Below, piece after piece: positions 22,335 through 33,556 of a DNA stretch of 64,000 nt. Source of the DNA: Nematopogon swammerdamellus (Eukaryota; Arthropoda; Insecta; Lepidoptera; Adelidae). The notes beneath the pieces were generated by a model that did no database searches, was not told the origin of the DNA, and saw only the letters and a list, made by a program, of their open reading frames with translations. The translations under genes were made by a program, and so were the position numbers. Position 1 is the stretch's first letter, and each line of letters opens with the position of its first letter. The DNA is taken from positions 17,011,891 through 17,075,890 of the forward strand of contig OX336349.1 in NCBI GenBank assembly GCA_946902875.1. Direction: 5' to 3'.

Positions 22335-22515
22335 ATAGATGGCGCCGACGACCGCAGATGCGGTTTCGCCTGCTGACACCTGTTGTCAGCACATAACACC
22401 TTGTTCCCGACCGGCACTGGGTGCCGTGTTAGTCCTTGCCTTTGATTGTGGCGACTACACTGGATTTTATGGAAAACACGGACCATTTTTTGCAGCCCTT
22501 TCGACTGACTTTCTT
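22335..22515 (-). mobile_element. Diverged relative of the SINE, copy f
   Basis: GTTGTCAGCACATAACACCT, CCGTGTTAGTCCTTGCCTTT and GGCGACTACACTGGATTTTA line up with the SINE body but with many changes. It is an older copy or a sister subfamily. No tail is visible. Confidence 0.55.
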
Positions 22516-23036
22516 TAAGTGCTTTGCAGTTCTTCGAACATAAAATCTTTTTTTATCTATTTTCAGTATGCCCCAAAAATTCACGTAGGTTGTACATTTA
22601 AATATTTGTTTCAGTCAGTGTTATATAAGTTGTGCAGAATTTTAAACACAGTAGAATATGATATATATTTCATGGATATTGGAACCGGTATTGCCTCATG
22701 ATAAATGATAATAAATAGCGAGACGTATTTACACCAGTTGGCGCTTTTCCAACTTTCTGGCGGATTCGGTTTGGCGTGCTGTTGATTTTTTTTTTGTATT
22801 CTCATGTGCAGGAAACGTGACTGGGAGGTAAACAAGGAAGAGTATCCTTGATAACCAATGTTTTTTAAATGGTAAATTTTTTGTAGACTGATCTCATTGC
22901 ATAATTAAAAAATTATTATTTCCAGATTAAAGTTTTTCTTTAATTTGTAATCTAATTATATCCTAATAAACTATTCAAGAGGATAAGTAATAAAAAGTAA
23001 AATTAAAAAACGCCCGACCCCTTACAAAGTGAATAA
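22516..23036. other. Carrier intron 2, AT-rich
   Basis: No gene, RNA gene or delimited element recognised. Confidence 0.3.
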
Positions 23037-23150
23037 TTTCCATTTAGTTACATAAAGGAGTCGGGGGAGTGTACGAGGTCTGAGTTTTTATATTTTATTT
23101 ACTTAGCATTCCCCCGACTCTTTAAGTAACTAAACGGAATTTATTTTTAA
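23037..23150. repeat. Inverted repeat with ~37-bp arms
   Basis: TTCCATTTAGTTACATAAAG then GAGTCGGGGGAGTG at about 23037-23072 pairs with CATTCCCCCGACTCTTTAAG then TAACTAAACGGAA at about 23106-23142. The loop is about 33 bases. Probably a small MITE or foldback remnant. Confidence 0.75.
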
Positions 23151-23448
23151 TATAATTTTTATTGCAAGCTCTTAAAAAAAAACCGCATCCAAGTCGGTCC
23201 ATAAATCCAAAGTCGTGAGACGTAATTTTTTGATTACTTCATAATTAATTTATTACTAACACAGCTAAGAACCATCCTGGTTAAACCAGATTTCTCATAA
23301 AAAAGCGCATCTAAATCGGCCCATCCGTTTTAGAGCTACAGCCACAGATAGGCATACAGATACACATGTTAAACATGTTAAACCCCCTCCTTTTTAGTCG
23401 GGGCTTAAAAATGAAAAAAAAAAATGTTAAAAGTATTTACTTACGTTT

Positions 23449-23836
23449 TCTTTTTTTTTTATGGAAACTGACACGGTTGGCTACATCACCTACAACGTCC
23501 GTGATGTCAGCCCATAACACCGGGTGAACTAGGTGCCATGTCAGTGCTTCCCCCTTTGATCGTGCGCCGGCTACACTGAACTGGTCGGAAAACACAAACT
23601 ATTTACATAGCCGTATAGACCGACGTTTCATTCAGTGCGGTGGTACCAACCCGGGCGGGTTAAACCCTACCACCAAGTAAGATAAGGAGGGAAGGGACCT
23701 ACAGTTTTACGAGGAATCCGAACCTCGGTCTAGCCTCCAACGGTCAGCGGTCACCCATCCAAGTACTGACCGCACCCAGCGTTGCTTAACATTCAATAGC
23801 GACAGTTGACTGCCTGCACCACTGAGCTATCGAGGC
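23449..23836 (-). mobile_element. Full-length SINE with composite tRNA/5S head, copy g
   Basis: Reading the minus strand from 23836: GCCTCGATAGCTCAGTGGTG holds a tRNA-like A box (TAGCTCAGTGG, 23819-23829). A 41-base 5S rRNA-like core follows (TTAAGCAACGCTGGGTGCGG then TCAGTACTTGGATGGGTGACC, 23749-23789). Next comes a B box GGTTCGGATTC (23714-23724), then the family body and a poly-A end at 23449-23462. The RNA polymerase III promoter elements are thus tRNA-type, with the 5S internal control region placed between them. It is the best copy in the window. Confidence 0.85.
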
Positions 23837-24307
23837 TGACATTTGCACCATGTAAAATTTTTCTGCAATGCAAAAGGCGAACTTATTGCAGAATGGGATT
23901 TCTTAGAGGAAGAAATTTAGGATAATGTCATCCGAATGTGCCTACTGCCTATTTTGCCTGTTGTAAAACGACATATTTCTTTAACCCTGCCACACTAACT
24001 TCGCTGTTTTGTTCTCCTTTGAAAATGTTGTGTGCGTATGACAAAGTTTTGTGCCTTTCAACATATTTAATTTACTTTTAGAAGTTTCTATCAAGTGTTT
24101 ATATCAGTGCGGATCTTGATATAAAACATACTCTCATAGAATTTCACCTTATCACAGCGCGTTAGTATCAAAGTCTAACAAGATGATATATATATCTTTA
24201 CTGTCGATGCTACTGCGCGGTGCAGACATTGAGATAAACTGGTCGAATATGATCGGAAAATACCATTATTCTCTCAAATGTCGGCGGCAATAACGGTGGG
24301 TGGCCCG
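23837..24307. other. Spacer in carrier intron 2
   Basis: AT-rich, nothing recognised. Confidence 0.3.
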
Positions 24308-25992
24308 CAGTGGCGGCTGGTGACTTCGGTGACCGGTAGTGCGCTAAGTACCTACCTACTTAAATACCAAATTTCCCAACACATTCCCAATGTTATTTTA
24401 AGATCGCGACTTCCGAATTTTTTAAACGCCTGCGTTTTATTATGTACGTACCTAGTATGAATATTCTCAAGACACTCAATGAGTTGAAAAAAAACAAGAA
24501 AAAAAATCCAAACAAGTTTTTTAACTCATTTTTAGTACCTTTATGAACACACCCATATACCACAACTGCAGCTTTCAAAAAGAAAACAGTAGTAATGTCC
24601 CAAAAATACTTAAAAAAAATATATACAAATAAAAGCATTTGAAAAGTAGGAATTGAACCCGGGATCAGCTGATTGTAAAACCTTACCTTTAACATCGTAT
24701 CACGTGACAGAAAGCACAAAACCTAACCATGTCCCATTTTATATATTCGCGCGCTAACGGGTATTTGACATCACGTGACAGCGCGCTGACTCTAGGTAGA
24801 CGGACTCGTGCAAAACGAATCGCTCGCGACGACGAAGAGAGCGGCGTTCACACCGGCTCCTTCATTCCAAGGCACGTCGCTTAAATTAAGCGAACACCTC
24901 GGGGTCCTCGGAGTCGAACTGTCGCACGTCCTGAACTTTCGTCGCCATATCGAGGGGAAGGCCAAGCTGGCTTCTAAAAAGCTGGGCGTACTCAATAAGG
25001 TGCGACGGTACTTCACGCCGGACCAAAAGCTGCTTCTGTATAAATCGCAGATCAGGTCCTGCTTGGAGTACTGCTCGCACCTGTGGGATGGCTCTGCCAA
25101 ATACCAGCTTGCGCCTCTGGACTCAATCCAGCGTCGAGCCGTGCGACTAGTGGGTGACCCCGAAGTGTCCTGCGATCTAGAACCACTGCAACTCCGTAGG
25201 GATGTCGGCTCCCTAAGTGTGTTCTATCGCTTATTCCATGGGGAGTACTCGGAGGAGCTGTTTAATGTGATCCCGCCGTCCCCTTTCCACCTTCGCACCA
25301 CGCGCACTGGGCAGGGATGCATCCCTACACGCTGGACTTACCGCGGATGCGTACCAATCGATTCTGCAGATCTTTCCTCTACAGAACTGGTAATCTCTGG
25401 AACGCTCTCCCTGCCCATATATTTCCCCCCAAGTACAGTCTCGGGTCCTTCAAGAGGGACGTGAATGGGCACCTGTCAGGCCGGCATGGCATTCACAACC
25501 CCCGCATACGACCGAATGTCCATGGGCGTCGTTAGACACCTTATGGGTGACTCGACGCCATATGTCGCGCCGTCAATAAAAAAAAAAAAAAACGTTTCGC
25601 ACGCGCGGATATTCACGATATAGCGTCCGTGTTTGGCGCTCGTGCGCCGCACGCAGAACTCCATTTCGGCCCATAATGTTTCTATGAAGTATCTTTTGTC
25701 TCACGCGCCAACGGTGTTTTGCCGATCCCCATACATTCAGTATGGGAGACCCGCGTGCGTTTTTGATTCCGCACGGGACGCGCTAGCGATGGCACGGGTT
25801 TACTCGCAAAAACGAGGCTTGTGATCTATAAAATAAGGTCGAATTCACATTCGTATTTATTTGGAGTACGATTTTTAGGGTTTTAATGTAGGTACGTTGT
25901 AAGATATTATTTATTTTGAGTGAAGTGAAGTGAAGTCTTCTCGTGGTATGGTAGTGCGGCGCACGATCGCACTTTAGGACCAGCCGCCAGTG
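24308..25992 (-). mobile_element. hAT-type element related to 17091-18717, with LINE insertion
   Basis: CAGTGGCGGCTGGTGAC at the left and GGACCAGCCGCCAGTG at the right match the two ends of the 17091-18717 element in reverse order, including subterminal GCGCCGCACTACCAT. Flanking octamers differ (GTGGCCCG and AATGTACG) and the right terminus has one changed base. A Jockey-like LINE (about 24790-25585) lies inside. Confidence 0.7.
24790..25585 (+). pseudogene. Jockey-like LINE reverse transcriptase C-terminal fragment, frameshifted
   Basis: Frame 1 (24808-25464) encodes LSEHLGVLGVELSHVLNFRR, EYCSHLWDGSAKY and LDSIQRRAVRLVGDPE. A frameshift near 25310 moves the rest to another frame (CRSFLYRTGNLWNALPAHIF, 25317-25535). 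The element is 5'-truncated after the catalytic box and ends in GTCAATAAAAAAAAAAA. It belongs to a family related to the 3629-4630 LINE but distinct from it; its 3' end recurs at 1661-1785 and 43000-43185. Confidence 0.88.
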
Positions 25993-26109
25993 AATGTACG
26001 AGTAGGTATATTCATAAAAATAAACATGTATTCCTCCTCCCTTTTGCTTGCACTACCCATGTACCCATACTTCTTTCTCTATAACTTTATTCCTCATCAC
26101 CCAAAGATT

Positions 26110-26242
26110 GACTGGAAGAAATCATTTGCAGTGATAACTGATAAGTCCGCCTTTGCGCACTCCTGTATTTCTTGTTTCTTGTCTGTACCGTTCTTCTTTC
26201 AATCGTGTGCAATAAAGAGTTTCTATTCTTATTCTATTCTCT
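26110..26242 (+). mobile_element. LINE 3' UTR fragment (RTE-like tail)
   Basis: ACTGATAAGTCCGCCTTTGC, TTGTTTCTTGTCTGTACCG and GTGCAATAAAGAGTTTCTAT followed by a TCTAT repeat. Same tail type as 11925-12058. Confidence 0.55.
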
Positions 26243-27976
26243 AGCTAGGGTGCGCCTTCTTGACCCTTGCACTCATATTCACTTCATAAATCCTTTTCGC
26301 TAGTCTCCTATCATGAAAATTGTGTGTATTTGTAGACCATGTTAGGGGCAACGTGTATGTACGTACATATCAGCATATTATGTACCCATCAAGATCAAAT
26401 TAATTCCTAGTGAAGCTAATTATGGCACAAGTAAACCAAATTATTATTATGCAGAGAGCCAAATAATGGAATGAGATAACTTGGCAACGCTTGCGGTGAG
26501 ATATCACATTGGAGTTCCAGATGGTGATCATTTTGTCTCTTTCAGTTGTACCGCAGTAGTACACATACAAAAATCTCCATGTGGGGTCCAATGAATGCCA
26601 GAAACGCAACAGGGGGGCCCCAATAGGTGCAAATAGGCCCCCACTGCGCGGGGTCCGAACGTGGGAATCTCACGTTTGCTCCGTGTGTTGCCCGCTATCT
26701 CCAGCACGGTGGCTCGGAGGCTTTGACGTCACATAATCTGCCACCAGCTCTCTCGTTGTGGTGCTATCTTATCTCCTCGGATTCTCTAGTGCGGCCCGAA
26801 TATGGTTGACCTTATTGTGGGGTGCTGTGAAAAAGTATAACAGATTGCCAGACATGGGAAGTTAAGAATTATTATATTTTTTTTATATATTATATAGAAA
26901 TAAGCTAATTATAATTTCAAAAAGTCGTACCCAGGAGTATTCCCTTTTATTCAAATTTAAATATTTAGGTATATATTTTACATTATATTTTTAAATAAGT
27001 AATGTTGCAAATTTGGCAATCATGTGAAATATTGAGTTAAATTTTAGGTTAACAAGTGCCTTCTATGTATGTAAATTTTAAGAGTAATAAACAAAAAAAT
27101 ATGCAGACAGTTATCGCAAGGCCATACCTGAAATTATGGCAAATGAGGAAACATGTTTAAAATATTTGATTTGTCGCTACAGTTCTTTGTATTTGTTTTG
27201 TGTTTAAAGTGTAGCATAGAAAACTATACTAATAATTATTCTGCTGTATGACAACATAGCCCTCTGATGATTTGATGTTGTTAATGTTACCGAAACATTT
27301 CATCGCTTATCTCATTAAATTTTCGACTGAATCTTAATGTTTATCAAACAAAAATCCTAACCCTATCTGTAGGTTATAGTCCATTGAGTCGAAGTCATTG
27401 AAGACGAAGACGAAGAAAGGTTTAATCTAGTCCAGTAATACCCAGCAAATGTATTTCAATGACAAGAAATAATAGTTCATCAAATTATTAATCAATACAC
27501 AGGTTAATCCAAAATTTCCATAGTAAACTGAACACACTGTTGGTTAATTACAAACATCTGACATTATAGGATCCTTTCGTATTTTCATTGACACAAGAAA
27601 AACATTCCTTCAGCATATTTAGTGACACGATAGCTGGTATGTTTTGAAAGTTCGGCAACCCAAAAAGTATCACTTGTGCCGTCCGTCCATATTCTACTCT
27701 CCGGGCATATTTATACGAATCGATGGACTAAATACTATCGATATGCGCGTGGGGTAATCGCTGATCGATCCCTTTTATCCACAAATCTTAACAAATCGCG
27801 AACATTTCAACCAAATCACTCTATAATTGGAAAGACATAAAATAAATATATAGTTATGAAATATTGTAAGGTCACAATTATTTAAAAAAATATATATTTT
27901 ACAATATACCCTGTAGCATAAAATTAAAGGGACAAGCGATGAATGCCATTGGTGACACATGCTCTAATCGCCGCAG
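26243..27976. other. Carrier intron 2, last part
   Basis: AT-rich apart from a GC-richer stretch at 26590-26810 (GGGGGGCCCCAATAGG onward) that I cannot assign. The intron ends at CTCTAATCGCCGCAG. Confidence 0.3.
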
Positions 27977-28131
27977 GAAGCCAAATGGGGCTACAGGCGG
28001 ACAATGGGCGCGATGTTGGCATACCGGCCGGATTGCTTGCTGATGTCTCACAATTGCCAGGTGCAGCAAGTGGCTCACGGGAGTCAGGCGCGCTCGCCGC
28101 CGCCCAGGATGAGCCTCATACAGTGCATCAG
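27977..28131 (+). CDS. Rim2: Mitochondrial pyrimidine nucleotide carrier, exon 3
   Basis: The exon is recognised because its last codons read PPPRMSLIQCIR before a GTGAGT donor, matching the Rim2 pattern (KSMSIVQCLR) and joining in phase to exon 4 ([12 protein letters not shown]). Extending leftward in frame reaches acceptor CGCCGCAG at 27976 with phase 0, which fits the exon 2 donor. The exon carries the variable matrix loop, including SHNCQVQQVAHGSQ. The exact left boundary is inferred from phase and could differ. It lies about 19 kb from exon 2. Another frame stays open longer but has no family match. Confidence 0.8.
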
Positions 28132-28149
28132 GTGAGTGTCCTGTGTCCG

Positions 28150-28310
28150 CCTTTCTCGTGTCGCCTTTGTTAGTGTCGCATGTTGCCTTTGCATCTCCTG
28201 TCGCCTTTGTCAGTGTCGCATGTTGCCTTTGCGTCTCCTGTCACTTTTGTCAGTGTGGCATGCTGCCTTTGCGTCTCGTGTCTCCTTTGTCAGTGTCACG
28301 TTTATTAATT
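28150..28310 (+). repeat. Minisatellite, ~40-bp unit
   Basis: Three to four units of CCTTTGTCAGTGTCGCATGT followed by TGCCTTTGCGTCTCCTGTC stand directly behind the donor of exon 3. Units differ at a few sites. Confidence 0.85.
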
Positions 28311-28584
28311 TACTTATTATTCTAGCCTAGAAAACTTTACATTTAAGTAATCGTAAAGCATTATCTTTAAAGCTTATATTTATAAAGCTTTGTGTTGTGT
28401 ATTAACTTAAAACTTATTTCAATATTGTCGCATGTCGCCTTTTAAGTAATCCAATGTTCCAGTGCCGTTGGTTGAATCTCCAAAATAGATTTTAGTGTAT
28501 CCAATGTCGCCTTTGTCAGTACCCTATGTGATTGTTGATTATTGTTCTATGTTGCCTTACTGTGCCCCACGTCGCCTTTGTTGG

Positions 28585-28930
28585 CACCATATCATCTTCG
28601 TGTGCCCCATCCTGCATTTGTGAGCACCATGTCTTCTTCGTGTGCTCCATCTTGCATTTGTGAGCACGATGTCTTCTTCGTGTGCTCCATCTTGCATTTG
28701 TGAGCACCATGTCATCTTCGTGTGCCCCATCTTGCATTTATTTTGGAAGCACAATTTCGTCTTTGTGTAATAACCCCATCTTACATTTGTCAGCACCATG
28801 TCATCTTCGTGTGCTCCATCTTCCATTTATTTTGGGAGCACCATTTCGTATTTGTGTTAACTCATCTTACATTTGTCAGCACCATGTCTTCTTCGTGTGC
28901 CCCACCCATCTTGTATTTGTGAGCACCATG
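28585..28930 (+). repeat. Minisatellite, ~40-bp unit
   Basis: About eight variable units of GTGAGCACCATGTCATCTTC followed by GTGTGCCCCATCTTGCATTT. Some units carry an insertion with ATTTTGGAAGCAC. The array creates long open frames on both strands that are only repeats. Confidence 0.88.
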
Positions 28931-28944
28931 TCTTACTATAAGTA

Positions 28945-29335
28945 CAATCCATCGCCAGTTCTCGAGAACGGTCCATTATCTATCACAGACAGGACTATTT
29001 TTGCGAACAGACCTGATATTGGATAGTGGAATGGGAGGGGAAGCGCGCAACGCTCGTCGATATCGCCGTGCCGCACGATGGTGGTAACCTCGTCAGTAAC
29101 GAAACAGAGAAGATGTTAAAGTAAGTATAAGGACCTGCAACACGAGGTTACCAAAATGTGGCCCGTCGACTCGACAATCGTTGTGCACATAGTCGTATCG
29201 GCGCATGGGCTGATAGCGAAGAGCCTCGACGACCACCTTGAGAGGTTTTCTTTGAGTGGTTGGGTTAAGGGCCAGATCCAGAAGGCAGCCCTTCACATTA
29301 CATCTGGCTTTGGAAAATATTAATAAATTTTTGTG
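28945..29335 (+). pseudogene. LINE reverse transcriptase C-terminal fragment
   Basis: Pieces in successive frames read VLENGPLSITDRTIFANRPD, RATLVDIAVPHDG, EKMLK, then KYKDLQHEVTKMW and HIVVSAHGLIAKSLDDHLER, then GQIQKAALHIT. This is the conserved end of many arthropod non-LTR polymerases (RATLIDIAVP..., KYKDL, V.GALG, QKTALLG). At least two frameshifts or stops break it. Confidence 0.8.
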
Positions 29336-30736
29336 TAAATTTCAATTTGTTGTTTCGTTTAGGAGCTAAAGGGCTCTCACGGACGGACAGACAGACATAC
29401 ATTGCAGCTAGACTAATAGGTTTCTGGTTTTACCACGGAATCATAAAAGTACTGAATGAAATGGCGGAGGTGGTTTTGTTTGCTTCTGAATTGTTCAGGC
29501 GATTTTTTTTTTATGGTAACTGCGATTAAGAGCTTATAAAAAGCTGGGAACTTACGGTATTATCTTTTATTATTCCGTGCAGAACAGTTTGCTCTGAGAA
29601 TGTTACGGCAATCGGCTTATGAATTTTTGAGTCAGCCAGGATCTATTTTTTTTTATTTGCAAAAGTATTATTTCTCTAGTATTACGTAAGTAACATGACA
29701 ATGTAAAGAAACAAAAGTATTTTCTGACGTCATTAGACTGCAGTGTGACTATTTGATTCTGTTTGATTATAAGAATTAATATAATATACACAATAGCTAT
29801 ACCTGAATGAAATACCTAGTTTGTTTAAACTACACACACAAACGACTACTGTTAGGTGTGTACGGGTAGCGTTTTAATTAGGGTTTCCATTTCAGGCCCA
29901 AAAATAGTTCATGTCCTCTATTATGAAATCTAGAATAGAGGACAATACTTCGTCCTTTATTTTGAAAATTGCAAAATGAATGCAGGCGTTGTGTTGTGTC
30001 GCTCGCGCCCAACAAACATGATGTCCTTTATTTTATGCCAAACATATTCTCTAAAGAAGTAATTTTGGATTTGATCTTTGTTCTAAGAAATTTAATTAAT
30101 TCCAAAATAGAACAGATCATTTTATTGAAAAAAACATGTGTCCTTTGTTTTCATCATTTGTCCTTTATTTTATACTGTCAGGGTCTCTAAAACACAAAAC
30201 GGGAGCTGGCAACCCTAGTTATAATATATTGTGTTTACCACATCACTACACCCCTTAAACGTTAATATAAACCAGAGAACAACAAAGTGAACATCAAAGT
30301 TCAACTACAGAAACACATCAGTATGATACTGCGCCACACGTTCAAAAGAGCACAAGCTACATGTCGTGTCGTTGATACCACGAGGGGATTATATTATTCG
30401 GTTATAACCGCATGGAGAAGTCCACTTTACTATCGCGCCGCCCGCTCCTGCTAAGATAAGGAGAAAATATTTATTCACGACGCTCTCACGCCGTCTAGGC
30501 GTGATCTGAACCGGCGCGAAAATAGATTGACAAGATATTTGCCTTACCAACACACTGGAGGTGTCCGTCACGTTGATAGAGCGCCGAACTGTTTGCCGAC
30601 GCGCGCAGTGTATCCGGAAGGAGGCCATAATTAAGTGGAGTGGCTATTTCGTCATTGGCTGGCGGAAGATTAGGGCCTAATTTTCATTAAAAACTATTCA
30701 GTTCTGAAAAAGTTCATAAGTGGTGTATGTTTTGTT
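29336..30736. other. Carrier intron 3, no recognised gene
   Basis: AT-rich. The open frame at 30389-30628 (minus) is unrecognised. Around 29890-30210 sequence with repeated TCCTTTATTTT words resembles an old element but cannot be delimited. Confidence 0.3.
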
Positions 30737-30895
30737 ACTTATGGAAGACTAGACATATTTCTTGACTGACTCGTGGAAGACTAGGGCTGCCTTAATGGAA
30801 GACTAGACATATTTCTTTACTGACTCGTGGAATACTAGGGCTGGCTTACGGAAGACTAGCGCTTGTTTCATTGCTAGCTTATGAAGGATCAGTTT
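30737..30895 (+). repeat. Short tandem array, ~65-bp unit
   Basis: TATGGAAGACTAGACATATT followed by TCTTGACTGACTCGTGGAAG and ACTAGGGCTGCC occurs almost twice, with a third partial unit (TTACGGAAGACTAGCGC). Confidence 0.75.
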
Positions 30896-32584
30896 ATTAC
30901 ATAAGACCGACCACGTTATCTCCACGGGCACGGTTAGCACGTAATAATGGGTGGAACGGTTCCAATGCCACATCATATTAAAAAGAAATTACCTTATGCA
31001 GGTTTTTTTAGAATGTCACTTTAAGGCAAAATATTGGAAATTTTCATCCATGAGAGACGGTCTTAGTTTGTTTGTAATAATTTTTTTTTTTTCAAATTTG
31101 TCTATTTCTGTCATCCCGTGAAAAGCCTGATGTAATTGTAATGTTAAAAAAAAATACACATTACATGCAATACAACGTTCCAACACAAATTATTTATTAT
31201 TCATTCACTAATAGTGCTAATTTAGCATGTATTCGATGCCCATAACAACTGCCAATCCAATTTAAAAAAATACATACGCATCAAACTGATTACGTCGTCC
31301 TATTTTTTTGAGTTGGTTAAAAGTAAATGATATTCTTGCCGCCACAGTTGACAGTGAATACTGGGTAAGATTTGTGGCGGGGTTAGAATAGAATAGTATT
31401 TTATTCAATTGTACACATACATTATATTACATTAACACAAATGGAGCTAAATAGTACAAAAGAAAGCCACTCGAGTGTCTCAAGGGCCGGTGTTTTTAAG
31501 CCTAGCCTACATTAATAATAAAATTAAATTAAATCTAAAGAACTTTATACCAAATTAACAACACTCCACATTTACACAATTTTTACAAGTTTACACAAGA
31601 TTAGTTAACACAGAAGTCTTAAACTTGTGTGTGGGTTGTGTGCATCTTGCCAGTCTTTTAGAACGGTGGCAATAAAAATACAGCTGATCTTAAAATATAT
31701 AACCCTTCATGGACGTGCACCCCTTGGTTCAACCCCAAATCGAGAAATCATTTAGACAGATAGAATGAATTATAAAAATAAAATCGGTCCATAAGACAAA
31801 TTTATGGATATTTTTTATTTAAAAAAAAAAACATATAGTTTGAAGATACATAATAAAATGAACATAAAAGAAGAAAACTAAGCCAGTGAAGTTTCTACCT
31901 ATAGAAAAATACTCTGTACGGCACTTACCTTATCACTCGTATCTTGAACAAGTAATAATACTGTGAACTGTCAAAAACATCTGACAATTACTGCGTCCGA
32001 TACGAGCGGCGATAGCGATGCTTGGCGATGTTTACCCCGCTGGCAACAAACTCGGGACCGCTCGAGTGTCGGAGGTGGTAATGATGTGCGTCAATGGATT
32101 GATAAGAAAGTGAAATTGTTTATAAACACGATCGCCACACACCCAGCGAAGGTGGAGAGATCAATTTGAAGTTTCGAAAAATATTTGGATAGTGGATTTT
32201 GTTTTGTTTTTTATGTTAAATACCTGTTGGTCGCTATGAGTTTTTGGACTCCCCATGAAATAGGTACATGATTTTATAATTTTAGGAGCTTGTATTTCTT
32301 TTTTATTTCGTCTATTTATTTTATAGACAGTAGCATTTTGAAGCTGTGTGAGGGCAATCATAGGTTTAGTTGTATGTATAGACTTTTAAAGAGTATTTAA
32401 TCTAAACTAACCTAATCCAAACCTTCCAATCTAACTGTCACCAAATGGCCAGTATAAGCATATTGTTGGTAGCTTTGAGAGGAAATGCGAGCTGAGTTTT
32501 ATCCACCATTATGGCAATACAATAATTGTTTTTATATACCATAAATAAATATCAGCCACCGGCATGTCTGTAGGATTTTTTTTA
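30896..32584. other. Carrier intron 3, AT-rich
   Basis: A T-rich stretch around 31390-31520 resembles an old poly-A-ended element in minus orientation. No gene recognised. Confidence 0.3.
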
Positions 32585-33000
32585 TATACAGGGTGTATCA
32601 GGATAGGTTTTCGAAACTTTAGGATTCGAAAGAGGCCCATATTTGAAGATGAAAAGCTCTGAAACTTTTTCCCAGATTCGATCATTTTACAGTACTTTTT
32701 GGTGAAAATCTATTCTTCAAGATTTGGTGGATGGTTAACGTCCGCCATTGATTTTATAACCCTGTCGGGACAGATAGACCACTCCATATAAAAAATTTGG
32801 TAACGTTGTAAATCGTAAAACCAACAGGGGGCGTTAATAATTTTTCTTGATGTTGTCGTAAAACAAACAGGTGGCGTTAATGTTTGTTAATACTTATAAA
32901 CTAAGGGCGCTATCTAGTTGAAATACAACATGTATCTAGGTACCTTTAATTGTCACTAGGCAGTAGAATTACTGCTACTAGACAAAAGATGGCGCTTTCA
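32585..33000. repeat. Repeat with CAGGGTGTATCAGGATAGG end
   Basis: TATACAGGGTGTATCAGGAT then AGGTTTTCGAAACTT near 32583 is inverted at about 38970-39005 (AGTTTCTCAAACCTATCCTG then ATACAGCCTGTATA). GTCCGCCATTGATTTTATA near 32742 is likewise inverted near 38655-38680. These are two ends of one interrupted element or two separate copies. Confidence 0.5.
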
Positions 33001-33202
33001 TTTATATTTATAAAGAACATTATTTATGTAAATTCCAAAATTTTTAATTATATTTGAATAATAAAATTATGACAATTTACAATTAAACTAACACTTCTTA
33101 TCAAATTAAATAAAATAAAAAAATGTTTTGAAAATAATTTGGTATACGGAACAAAATATTATTATGATTGTAATTTCCTGTTTGTGCGCTTTTAATAGAT
33201 AG

Positions 33203-33261
33203 ATCCACAGAGCACGGAATACCCCCGCGCGCGCGCGCGCGGTATTCCGTGCTCTGTGGAT
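33203..33261. repeat. Perfect 21-bp hairpin with CG-repeat loop
   Basis: The left arm ATCCACAGAGCACGGAATAC then C (33203-33223) is exactly inverted at 33241-33261. The 17-base loop is CCC followed by alternating CG (GCGCGCGCGCGCGC). It stands in AT-rich DNA. Confidence 0.95.
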
Positions 33262-33345
33262 AGAACGTATTTATTTAGTTGAACAGTTAAACAAATACTC
33301 GTCACTCTTCATTCTAATAATGTCAGCATTGTATGTAAAAAAAAA

Positions 33346-33556
33346 AATATGAAAACTGCCTTAAAAATTTATGAAATTAAAAAAATCGAACCCTAGAGTT
33401 GAAGGTGGTGCTAAAGAAGGCTACACAAATCACAAAGGATATCATCCACGCATGTTTTCTTTCATGTATCATTTTTGCTTGCTTTAGCACCGCCTTCAAC
33501 TCTAGGGTTCGATTTTTTTTATTTCATACATTTTTGAAGGAGGTTTTTATATATTT
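33346..33556. mobile_element. Foldback MITE with ~65-bp arms
   Basis: AAAATCGAACCCTAGAGTTG then AAGGTGGTGCTAAAG (about 33382-33416) pairs with CTTTAGCACCGCCTTCAACT then CTAGGGTTCGATTTT (about 33482-33516). Imperfect pairing continues outward on both sides. Confidence 0.8.

Noticed and set aside
23700..23836. Possible tRNA gene
   Set aside because: A and B boxes are present but they are too far apart, separated by 5S-like sequence, and no cloverleaf with an anticodon can be drawn.
28585..28930. Direct repeats that could suggest a CRISPR array or a repeat protein gene
   Set aside because: Units are contiguous and variable with no spacers, in an intron of an animal gene; the open frames on both strands follow from the repeat.
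30389..30628. 79-codon minus-strand frame
   Set aside because: No domain or splice-site support; treated as chance.
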